Part shown: positions 25,959-33,258 of the stretch, one piece after another | Layout of the letters: each line of letters opens with the position of its first letter | Numbering within the stretch: position 1 is the first letter of the stretch | DNA from: Syntrophosphaera sp035450685 | GTDB taxonomy: Bacteria; Cloacimonadota; Cloacimonadia; Cloacimonadales; Cloacimonadaceae | Reading direction: 5' to 3' | NCBI GenBank assembly: GCA_035450685.1 | Contig: DAOTNF010000006.1 | Location: 1-64,000 of the forward strand | DNA: 64,000 nt | Notes under the pieces: generated by a model | Told to the model about the DNA's origin: nothing | What the model saw: only the letters and a program-made list of their open reading frames with translations | Database searches by the model: none | Made by a program: the position numbers and the translations under genes

Positions 25959-27497
25959 ATGCAAAAACCCCCTGCCAACACCAAAAAAAACAGGTTTCAC
26001 ACCGAGATAATCGTCAACGTCCATCCTCTGGAAAAGCGCGTCGCCGTGCTGGAGGACAGCCGCTTGGTGGAACTCTTTGTGGAACGCAAGGACAAGCAGA
26101 ACATAGTGGGGAACATCTACAAAGGCCATGTGAAGGATGTACTGCCCGGAATGGGCGCGGCTTTCATCGAGATCGGCCTGGAGCGCACGGCCTTCCTCCA
26201 CTATTCGGATATTGTGACCGATTTTCTGGACATTTTTGAAAACGACAGGCAGCGCGCCCGCCTCAACCCCAAGGATTCTTCACAGATCGGCAATCTGCTC
26301 AAAGCCGGTCAGGAGATCGTGGTGCAAGTCCACAAAGGCCCGATCGGCTCCAAAGGCGCCCGCCTCACCGGCCAGATTTCCATCCCCGGCAAATACCTGG
26401 TGCTCTTTCCAAACAAGAGCAAGATCGCCATCTCCCGCAAGATCTACAACCAACACGAACGCTCCCGCATCCGCAACATCCTCAACAGCTTCAAAGACCC
26501 CAACATTGGCCTCATCGTCCGCACCGAAGCCGAAGGTTGCGATGAGGACGACCTGCGCACCGAATACAACGCCCTCGCCAAGACCTGGAAGCTCACCGAA
26601 AAGCAGATCAAATATGCCAAGGAACCAATCTGCGTATTTGAAGAGAACGCCCTGGAAAACTACCTTATCCGCGATCTCTTCGGCGAGCATGTGGACCGCC
26701 TGGTGATCGACGACAAAGCCTTTGCGCGCAGCATTGTCCGCCATCTGGAGGACTTTTCCCCCGAACTGATCAACAACGTTGAGATCTACAAGGAAGATTC
26801 GCCCATCTTTGACGCCTGGAGTATCGAGAAAAAGATCGAGACCATCTTCCACTCCCGCATTTACCTGCCAAGCGGCGGCAATATCAAGATAGAACACACC
26901 GAAGCCCTGGTCGCCATCGACATCAACACCGGCAGCTTCACCGGCAAGACCCACTATGAGGAAACCATCAAGCGCACCAATATAGAGGCCGCCGCGGAGG
27001 CCGCCCGCCAAATCCGGCTGCGCGACCTGAGCGGGGTGATCATCATCGACTTCATCGATATGGTGAGCGAGCAAAACAAGCAGGAAGTGCTGGACACCCT
27101 GAAGGCCGGATTGCGGCGTGACCGCGCCAAGAACAAGGTGTACAACTTCACCGAGCTGGGACTGGTGGAGATCACCCGCAAGAGGATGCGTTCCACCCTC
27201 ATCGCCAATTATTCCAACACCTGCCCCACCTGCAACGGCAGCGGACGCGTGATCTCCCACGACGCCATGCTGATGCGCATCCACCGCTGGCTAAACCGCG
27301 CGGAGTATTTTGTGAAAAACTCCCGCCTGCGCATCGTGGTTCATCCCGATCTGCAGGATCATATCAGATTCAACAAAGAGTATTTTATGGCCTATCGTGA
27401 TCAGATCGACATCGAAAGCGATCCCGAGATGCGCACCGACCAGTTCAAGGTCTTCAAGCTACCCTCCCAGGAGGATATCACCAGCAAATTCAGTTGA
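25959..27497 (+). CDS. rng: Ribonuclease G/E family endoribonuclease
   Basis: 512 residues, RNase G size with no long RNase E scaffold tail. An S1 domain lies at about 45-135 (GNIYKGHVKDVLPGMGAAFIEIG). The DNase-I-like catalytic part has Asp321 in AIDINTG and Asp364 in IIDFIDM, the two magnesium ligands. CPTC (about 422-425) followed by NGSGR is the zinc-link that holds the dimer. It processes rRNA and decays mRNA by cutting single-stranded A/U-rich sites near 5' ends. It is probably co-transcribed with sppA (16-base gap). Confidence 0.95.
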   Translation: MQKPPANTKKNRFHTEIIVNVHPLEKRVAVLEDSRLVELFVERKDKQNIVGNIYKGHVKDVLPGMGAAFIEIGLERTAFLHYSDIVTDFLDIFENDRQRARLNPKDSSQIGNLLKAGQEIVVQVHKGPIGSKGARLTGQISIPGKYLVLFPNKSKIAISRKIYNQHERSRIRNILNSFKDPNIGLIVRTEAEGCDEDDLRTEYNALAKTWKLTEKQIKYAKEPICVFEENALENYLIRDLFGEHVDRLVIDDKAFARSIVRHLEDFSPELINNVEIYKEDSPIFDAWSIEKKIETIFHSRIYLPSGGNIKIEHTEALVAIDINTGSFTGKTHYEETIKRTNIEAAAEAARQIRLRDLSGVIIIDFIDMVSEQNKQEVLDTLKAGLRRDRAKNKVYNFTELGLVEITRKRMRSTLIANYSNTCPTCNGSGRVISHDAMLMRIHRWLNRAEYFVKNSRLRIVVHPDLQDHIRFNKEYFMAYRDQIDIESDPEMRTDQFKVFKLPSQEDITSKFS

Positions 27498-27954
27498 TGC
27501 CGATTCGCTGTCCCTAAACCTGGATTGTTTGGAGTCCAAACCGGCTTCAGGACTGGCATAAGCATGAAACCCATATTGCCGGTTTGAACTCCAAACGCAA
27601 GCCGCATGGAGCTCAAGAGCCTTTCCAGGCTGCAAACTGCCACCAGGCGTGTAGGCTCATGGACTTCATGCGGAAAGAGAGACAATTGTGATAACGCAAG
27701 CGAAAGAGAACCATGCGGGATCACCTGCAAATCCACCCCTGCCGTTCGGTTCGCCGCGCAAGAAAAAGAACTTGACTCGAAATACCCAGATGACAATATT
27801 GCATCCAAGGCTCCAGCATTACATAGAGCGTGAGTGGTGGGGGATAGCAGATGCCCTCAACTAACCAGAGAAACAATGAGTTGGGTTCCACGCCAACATT
27901 GGGGACTCAACAATTAGTAGCTTATTCAAAAAGTTACGAGGATGAGGTGACAAT
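27498..27954 (+). other. Structured leader upstream of duplicated gene, copy 1
   Basis: After rng there is no clear gene until 27955. From 27528 on, the DNA is nearly identical to 29769-30195: I find one difference past the first arm (AAGCATG versus AAACATG). It starts with a long hairpin (27528-27595) and has further pairing words (GCCGCATG with CATGCGG; GTTGG with CCAAC). A 75-codon frame (27606-27833) is the same in both copies, but so is the surrounding DNA, so coding is not shown. A structured RNA or a recombination substrate is possible. Confidence 0.5.
27528..27595 (+). repeat. Long inverted repeat at the left end of unit 1
   Basis: TTTGGAGTCCAAACCGGC pairs with GCCGGTTTGAACTCCAAA, 18 bases with a single mismatch, around a 32-base loop. 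Unit 2 has the same hairpin (29769-29836) with one further change. No T tract follows, so it is not a standard terminator. Confidence 0.8.
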
Positions 27955-29397
27955 ATGAGGATGACGGTAAAAAAGTTCGCCGGCGTTATGTTTGTTATGT
28001 GTCTTGCTTTGGAGTTAGTTGCTCAAGTTGACAGCACCTTTGTGCGTTATTACAGCCCGACTTATGAAACCCACGTTTATTGGTATTCATTACCGACATC
28101 AAGTACTTATGCTGGCAACGTGTTCGAAAAATATGACGGTAATTTCGGAATGCAGATATTAGCTACATTCCATACTCCCCCTCCTGAGTGTCTATTTCTC
28201 CAGTCGCCCATAGCATCATACAATCGTAGTGGGGAGTACATTGATACTACCTTCGGGCCTTGTAATGGTGTCGATCTGATGCAAGGGTGTTATTCTCATA
28301 TCATCAAGGATGGGTTTGGCGGTTACTTGGCTTTGGATTTCTTTGAGCACAGGATTCATAGATTAAACAGTAATTTGCAATATGTTGAGTGGGTTCCATT
28401 ACAGGATGATACTGGAACTGGTATGGGAATCCGGGATTTAATCGTCGAAGATAATGGATTTGTAGTAGTGTCAAACTATCCAGATCGCAGAATAGCAAAG
28501 TACAGTTTTGAACTCAGTTGCTTATGGAATACATCATTAATTTCAAGTGAGCATCAACGCTTTAGGAAAATGAATGATGGATCATATATCATTTTATGGA
28601 GGCATAATCCCTACTTTCGAGTAATGAAAGTTTCATCAACGGGAGACAGTATCTGGGTAAAGCAAATTCAATGTGAAGTGGTCGATGATTTTATTGAGGT
28701 AAACAATAAGTTTTATGGCTTTAAATACGGTTCGGTAGACATCAACACAGGAGAACTGCGAATCTATGATTTTGGTGTTGATTTTGAAAACGAAATCCCG
28801 GGAGATCCGATTTTAGTCATACCTACCTATCGGTTACTAAATAGTTTTATATATGATTTGGATAAACTATTCAGTGTGATAAGGACAACGGATAATTGCA
28901 TAATTCTGGCTGTTTCCACTCCTGCTGGAGAGATTTTCAAATTTGACAGTGATTTAAACCTGTTATGGAGCAGTAACGCCCTTCAAAATGAAAGGATTGG
29001 GATTGGGTTCCATCCCCTGACAGAGCTTGGGAATGGGGATTTTCTTTATTGCGCGACAGCTCGCAAGCATCCCAGACAACTTGCGCTGGTTAGGATAGAT
29101 TCAAACGGTAACTACGTAGGCATTGAGGATGATACCGAACAAACACCTGCCCTCCCGGTGATCTCCGCATATCCCAATCCCTTTACCGGAGAGCTGAATG
29201 TGGAGCTAAAGAACAATACTGCCGGTGAAAACAAACTGGATATCTATAACATTAGGGGGCAATTGATTGAATCGAAATCTGTCCGGGGGTCAAATACCAC
29301 CTGGACACCTCAAAACCTGGCAACGGGAGTGTATATACTAAGGCTTGTCAGCAACTGCAAAGTTCTTGACAGTAAAAGGGTCACATACATAAAATAG
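27955..29397 (+). CDS. Secreted surface protein with sorting domain, duplicate A
   Basis: 480 residues; GAGGTGAC lies before the ATG. Residues 1-22 are a signal peptide. Residues about 25-400 contain recurring beta-strand patterns with short Trp/Tyr-rich turns (VDSTFVRYY, SCLWNTSL, NLLWSSNAL), suggesting a propeller, but no family is recognised. Residues about 400-480 form a type IX/FlgD sorting domain (AYPNPFTGELNV, DIYNIRGQLIE, GVYILRLV). It is about 70 per cent identical to duplicate B between residues 155 and 325 by eye and identical elsewhere. Its base composition is visibly richer in A+T than the neighbouring housekeeping genes, suggesting transfer or relaxed constraint. Confidence 0.85.
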   Translation: MRMTVKKFAGVMFVMCLALELVAQVDSTFVRYYSPTYETHVYWYSLPTSSTYAGNVFEKYDGNFGMQILATFHTPPPECLFLQSPIASYNRSGEYIDTTFGPCNGVDLMQGCYSHIIKDGFGGYLALDFFEHRIHRLNSNLQYVEWVPLQDDTGTGMGIRDLIVEDNGFVVVSNYPDRRIAKYSFELSCLWNTSLISSEHQRFRKMNDGSYIILWRHNPYFRVMKVSSTGDSIWVKQIQCEVVDDFIEVNNKFYGFKYGSVDINTGELRIYDFGVDFENEIPGDPILVIPTYRLLNSFIYDLDKLFSVIRTTDNCIILAVSTPAGEIFKFDSDLNLLWSSNALQNERIGIGFHPLTELGNGDFLYCATARKHPRQLALVRIDSNGNYVGIEDDTEQTPALPVISAYPNPFTGELNVELKNNTAGENKLDIYNIRGQLIESKSVRGSNTTWTPQNLATGVYILRLVSNCKVLDSKRVTYIK

Positions 29398-29433
29398 GAT
29401 ATTGAACGGTTTCCTGGGAAGCCAGGGTCGAGG

Positions 29434-29490
29434 GGTTCACGCAGATCAGCGCGGATAAAAGGCGCAGATTGCCGCGGAATAGCACGGATT
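29434..29490 (+). repeat. CGCGGAT-type intergenic repeat, copy 2
   Basis: GGTTCACGCAGATCAGCGCG, then AAAAGGCGCAGATTGCCGCGG. Reverse complement of the words at 10153-10210; part of duplicated unit 1. Confidence 0.65.
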
Positions 29491-29681
29491 GGTGTTATAT
29501 TAATCTGACATTCTCTTGTAAAGTCCGTGGATTGGTGGAATGGTGAAGGAGGCCTTCGTGATGAGGTGGTGAGGTGGTATCGTGATGACGTGATGATAGA
29601 ACGCGAATAACTGGATCGATAGGATATTTGAAGGTGGAAATGTGGAAAGGTTCCGAAACAAGTCCTCCAAGCTATATACTG

Positions 29682-29766
29682 TGTCATCCCGGGCTGTCGG
29701 GGTCCCCGCCGAAGCGCGTAGCGGTTTGGTGGGGTGACTTGACCCGGGATCCAGTCTTTTATAGAA
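29682..29766 (+). repeat. TGTCATCCCGGG ... CCAGTCTTTT repeat
   Basis: Ends TGTCATCCCGGGCTG and GACCCGGGATCCAGTCTTTT form an inverted pair (ATCCCGGG/CCCGGGAT). The ends match those of the element at 15751-15790 and the right half of 10078-10126, while the interior differs. Confidence 0.6.
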
Positions 29767-29768
29767 TG

Positions 29769-30195
29769 TTTGTAGTCCAAACCGGCTTCAGGACTGGCAT
29801 AAACATGAAACCCATATTGCCGGTTTGAACTCCAAACGCAAGCCGCATGGAGCTCAAGAGCCTTTCCAGGCTGCAAACTGCCACCAGGCGTGTAGGCTCA
29901 TGGACTTCATGCGGAAAGAGAGACAATTGTGATAACGCAAGCGAAAGAGAACCATGCGGGATCACCTGCAAATCCACCCCTGCCGTTCGGTTCGCCGCGC
30001 AAGAAAAAGAACTTGACTCGAAATACCCAGATGACAATATTGCATCCAAGGCTCCAGCATTACATAGAGCGTGAGTGGTGGGGGATAGCAGATGCCCTCA
30101 ACTAACCAGAGAAACAATGAGTTGGGTTCCACGCCAACATTGGGGACTCAACAATTAGTAGCTTATTCAAAAAGTTACGAGGATGAGGTGACAAT
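29769..30195 (+). other. Structured leader upstream of duplicated gene, copy 2
   Basis: Near-exact copy of 27528-27954, including the 18-base inverted repeat (29769-29836) and the 75-codon frame (29847-30074). The conservation of non-coding and coding flanks alike argues for recent duplication or gene conversion rather than selection on a peptide. Confidence 0.5.
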
Positions 30196-31635
30196 ATGAG
30201 GATGACGGTAAAAAAGTTCGCCGGCGTTATGTTTGTTATGTGTCTTGCTTTGGAGTTAGTTGCTCAAGTTGACAGCACCTTTGTGCGTTATTACAGCCCG
30301 ACTTATGAAACCCACGTTTATTGGTATTCATTACCGACATCAAGTACTTATGCTGGCAACGTGTTCGAAAAATATGACGGTAATTTCGGAATGCAGATAT
30401 TAGCTACATTCCATACTCCCCCTCCTGAGTGTCTATTTCTCCAGTCGCCCATAGCATCATACAATCGTAGTGGGGAGTACATTGATACTACCTTCGGGCC
30501 TTGTAATGGTGTCGATCTGATGCAAGGGTGTTATTCTCATATCATCAAGGATGGGTTTGGCGGTTACTTGGCTTTGGATTTCTTTGAGCACAGGATTCAT
30601 AGATTAAACAGTAATTTGCAATATGTTGAGTGGGTTCCATTACAGGATGATACTGGAAATAATATGAGAATCCTGGATTTAATCGTCGAAGATAACGGGT
30701 TTGTAGCAGTAGCAAGATCAGGAGGTATCGTTATAGCAAGATTCAGTTATGATCTCACTTGCTTATGGAGTATGCCATTAACTGCTCATGCGCAAATAAG
30801 CATAAAGAAACTGGGTGATGGAGCTTATGTTAACATGTGGTGGTATAGTCCTCGTTTTCGAGTTATGAAAATATCTTCAACAGGAGATACTATCTGGACA
30901 AAGCAGCTTCAAGACGTTGATGTTGATGACTTTATAGAAGTCAACAATAAGTATTATGGTTTTAAAACTGTCTGGATCGACAACATAATAGGAGAACTGC
31001 GAATCTATGATTTTGGTGTTGATTTTGAAAACGAAAACCCGGGAGAGCCAATATTAGTAATGCCCACCTATCCTTTATATAATGAGCTGTATGGGTTGGG
31101 TAAACTATTCAATGTGATAAGGACAACGGATAACTGCATTATTCTGGCTGTTTCCACTCCTTCTGGAGAGATTTTCAAATTTGACAGTGATTTAAACCTG
31201 TTATGGAGCAGTAACGCCCTTCAAAATGAAAGGATTGGGATTGGGTTCCATCCCCTGACAGAGCTTGGGAATGGGGATTTTCTTTATTGCGCGACAGCTC
31301 GCAAGCATCCCAGACAACTTGCGCTGGTTAGGATAGATTCAAACGGTAACTACGTAGGCATTGAGGATGATACCGAACAAACACCTGCCCTCCCGGTGAT
31401 CTCCGCATATCCCAATCCCTTTACCGGAGAGCTGAATGTGGAGCTAAAGAACAATACTGCCGGTGAAAACAAACTGGATATCTATAACATTAGGGGGCAA
31501 TTGATTGAATCGAAATCTGTCCGGGGGTCAAATACCACCTGGACACCTCAAAACCTGGCAACGGGAGTGTATATACTAAGGCTTGTCAGCAACTGCAAAG
31601 TTCTTGACAGTAAAAGGGTCACATACATAAAATAG
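30196..31635 (+). CDS. Secreted surface protein with sorting domain, duplicate B
   Basis: 479 residues, same layout as duplicate A: signal peptide, propeller-like beta region, C-terminal sorting domain. Residues 1-154 and about 325-479 are identical to A. The middle differs at many positions, e.g. ARSGGIVIARFSYDLTCLW against SNYPDRRIAKYSFELSCLW, and MWWYSPRFRVMKISSTGDT against LWRHNPYFRVMKVSSTGDS. Changes are mostly substitutions that keep strand pattern and Trp/Phe positions, so both proteins probably fold alike but present different surfaces. One residue is lost relative to A. Function and ligand are unknown; surface exposure is inferred from the sorting domain. Confidence 0.85.
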   Translation: MRMTVKKFAGVMFVMCLALELVAQVDSTFVRYYSPTYETHVYWYSLPTSSTYAGNVFEKYDGNFGMQILATFHTPPPECLFLQSPIASYNRSGEYIDTTFGPCNGVDLMQGCYSHIIKDGFGGYLALDFFEHRIHRLNSNLQYVEWVPLQDDTGNNMRILDLIVEDNGFVAVARSGGIVIARFSYDLTCLWSMPLTAHAQISIKKLGDGAYVNMWWYSPRFRVMKISSTGDTIWTKQLQDVDVDDFIEVNNKYYGFKTVWIDNIIGELRIYDFGVDFENENPGEPILVMPTYPLYNELYGLGKLFNVIRTTDNCIILAVSTPSGEIFKFDSDLNLLWSSNALQNERIGIGFHPLTELGNGDFLYCATARKHPRQLALVRIDSNGNYVGIEDDTEQTPALPVISAYPNPFTGELNVELKNNTAGENKLDIYNIRGQLIESKSVRGSNTTWTPQNLATGVYILRLVSNCKVLDSKRVTYIK

Positions 31636-31670
31636 GATATTGAACGGTTTCCTGGGAAGCCAGGGTCGAG

Positions 31671-31730
31671 GGGTTCACGCAGATCAGCGCGGATAAAAGG
31701 CGCAGATTGCCGCGGAATAGCACGGATTGG
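31671..31730 (+). repeat. CGCGGAT-type intergenic repeat, copy 3
   Basis: Same sequence as 29434-29490, carried at the right end of duplicated unit 2. Confidence 0.65.
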
Positions 31731-31771
31731 TGTTATATTAATTTGCTTTCATCAAGCCTAATTTAAGGGCT

Positions 31772-31889
31772 GCCGAAGTCTGTTCGGCAGAGGCAACGGA
31801 GTTGCCTGTTTGGAAGAGACCTCCGGTCTCTGTGGCAAACGGCGCTATAGCAAGCGCCGCCACCTTGTACAGGCGGTCGCTGAACCGCC
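31772..31889. repeat. Row of five consecutive short hairpins
   Basis: Five six-base-pair stems lie head to tail: GCCGAA/TTCGGC (31772-31788), GGCAAC/GTTGCC (31792-31806), GAGACC/GGTCTC (31816-31830), GGCGCT/AGCGCC (31841-31858) and GGCGGT/ACCGCC (31872-31889). All stems are perfect with loops of 3-6 bases and all differ in sequence. A partial inverted copy is at 10243-10294. Confidence 0.8.
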
Positions 31890-31938
31890 TTTCGGGGAAC
31901 TTTTCTACCATTTCACCTTTCCACCTTTCCACCTATCA

Positions 31939-32047
31939 TAGCACCTATATATTATAGAGGGATGGGCCTCATTTGCATCACCCTCTCCGGTGTGGGTCTT
32001 CCTGGGGTCAACCTTATAATTTATAAGGATGACCTAAGGATGATGGC
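31939..32047 (+). repeat. Dispersed CATCATCCTTAGG repeat, copy 3 (long form)
   Basis: TAGCACCTATATATTAT, GGGCCTCATTTGCATC, then GGGTCAACCTTATAATTTAT and AAGGATGACCTAAGGATGATGG. It is very close to copy 2 at 15555-15657. Confidence 0.75.
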
Positions 32048-32298
32048 TTAACAGCATGTGGCGCCAAAGGATAGGGGAATGGGGTGCAGGTGCGGAAACC
32101 AGGGTCAGGATAGCGGGAATTTGCGGGTTTGGCGCGGGCATCCTGGTGCGTTTCCTGGCTTTGCCATTGTTGCGGGCACTTGCTTTACCCGAGACTTTAC
32201 GACTCTTTTCTATTGACAAAATCCGCATAAGAAATCTTGTTACATAGCAGTATAAAGCTTATAAGACACAAGCTCTGCATTCCCAAACTGGAGTAGAT

Positions 32299-33258
32299 AT
32301 GAAGATACTAATCACAGGTGGCGCCGGATTTATCGGCTCGCATCTGGCGGAACGGCTTTTGGCCGATGGACATCAGGTTGCCATCATCGACAACCTTTCC
32401 ACCGGCAGCCTGGACAATATAGAAAGTTTCAAAGACAATGCCAATTTCCACTATACCATCGGCTCCATCCTCAGCCGCGAGCTGCTGGACAAGCTGATGG
32501 ACGGCGTTGATCAGGTGTATCACCTGGCCGCGGCGGTGGGGGTGAAATACATCATCGAAAATCCGCTGCTTTCGCTCAAGACCAACATCGTGGGCACCGA
32601 CAACGTTTTGGAACTGGCAAACAAGCACAAAGCCAAGGTGCTGATCACCTCCACCTCGGAAATCTACGGCAAAAGCGACCAAGTGCCCTTCAGGGAAGAA
32701 GACGACCGCCTGCTGGGCTCCACCCACATCAGCCGCTGGGGCTATTCCTGCAGCAAGGCCATCGACGAGTTCATGGCCCTGGCCTATTTCCGGGAAAAAC
32801 GCCTGCCGGTGGTGATTGTGCGCTGTTTCAACACGGTGGGCCCGCGCCAGACAGGCCAGTATGGCATGGTGCTGCCCAAGTTCATCAAGGCGGCGTTGCT
32901 GGATCAGCCTCTGGTCGTCTATGGCAGCGGCAAGCAAACGCGCTGTTTCGCGGATGTTTCGGATGTTACCGATGCCTTTGTGAAGCTGATGAGTACGCCG
33001 GAATGTGTGGGCGAAATCTTCAACGTGGGCACCACGGAGTCCATCTCCATCGATGATCTGGCGCGCAAGGTCAAAAGCATCTGCCGCAGCAAAAGCCGCA
33101 TCGATTACATGAGCTACGAAGAAGCTTTTGAAGAGGGATTTGAGGACATGATGAACCGCAAGCCCTCGCTGGACAAGATTTGCAAATTCATCGGTTACGA
33201 TCCAAAGTATTCGTTGGATGACATTATCAAGCGAATGATAGAGTATTATGAAAACTAA
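32299..33258 (+). CDS. NAD-dependent nucleotide-sugar epimerase/dehydratase (extended SDR)
   Basis: 319 residues. The Rossmann motif GGAGFIGSHL (7-16) and the catalytic STSEIYG and Tyr149-x3-Lys153 (YSCSK) define an extended short-chain dehydrogenase. GPRQTGQYGMVLPKF and the family's late RCFADVSDV motif resemble UDP-glucuronate decarboxylases and UDP-glucose epimerases; the exact sugar cannot be decided. It is followed, with an 11-base overlap, by an SLBB export-type protein and then a DegT sugar aminotransferase, so it most likely provides a nucleotide sugar for a surface polysaccharide. Confidence 0.9.
   Translation: MKILITGGAGFIGSHLAERLLADGHQVAIIDNLSTGSLDNIESFKDNANFHYTIGSILSRELLDKLMDGVDQVYHLAAAVGVKYIIENPLLSLKTNIVGTDNVLELANKHKAKVLITSTSEIYGKSDQVPFREEDDRLLGSTHISRWGYSCSKAIDEFMALAYFREKRLPVVIVRCFNTVGPRQTGQYGMVLPKFIKAALLDQPLVVYGSGKQTRCFADVSDVTDAFVKLMSTPECVGEIFNVGTTESISIDDLARKVKSICRSKSRIDYMSYEEAFEEGFEDMMNRKPSLDKICKFIGYDPKYSLDDIIKRMIEYYEN

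Larger units (their letters stand above)
27528..29504 (+). repeat. Tandem duplication, unit 1
   Basis: About 1977 bases, repeated directly at 29769-31742. Leader, first 154 codons, last 155 codons and 110 bases of 3' flank are essentially identical between units. The segment 28418-28926 is not. Confidence 0.92.
29398..29768. other. Spacer between the two duplicated units
   Basis: The first 107 bases still belong to unit 1 and hold a CGCGGAT-type repeat. About 265 unique bases follow, with a low-complexity GTGATGA/GTGGTGAGG run (29556-29600) and a TGTCATCCCGGG ... CCAGTCTTTT repeat. No gene. Confidence 0.6.
29769..31742 (+). repeat. Tandem duplication, unit 2
   Basis: About 1974 bases, direct repeat of 27528-29504 at an offset of 2241 bases (2238 after the core, which is 3 bases shorter). 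The diverged core is 30659-31168. Confidence 0.92.
31636..32298. other. Intergenic gap with hairpin row and repeat copy 3
   Basis: About 660 bases without a gene. It contains the end of unit 2 with a CGCGGAT repeat, the row of five hairpins (31772-31889), TTTCACCTTTCCACCTTTCC low-complexity DNA, dispersed repeat copy 3, and 250 bases of unremarkable DNA before the epimerase. TTGACA at 32213 has no good -10 hexamer at normal spacing. Confidence 0.6.

Noticed and set aside
27606..27833. 75-codon frame in the duplicated leader as a small gene
   Set aside because: Identical at 29847-30074, but the non-coding bases around it are equally conserved; no strong ribosome-binding site.
27498..27954. 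Group II intron or retron RNA
   Set aside because: I looked for a domain V-like hairpin and a reverse transcriptase gene and found neither.
27528..31742. Composite transposon or insertion sequence
   Set aside because: The repeats are direct, not inverted, and no transposase is encoded within or beside them.
31772..31889. CRISPR array
   Set aside because: The hairpins differ in sequence and there are no constant repeats with spacers, and no cas genes nearby.
31738..31932. 64-codon minus-strand frame across the hairpin row
   Set aside because: It reads through perfect short palindromes; a related peptide at 10243-10294 is explained by the shared repeat.
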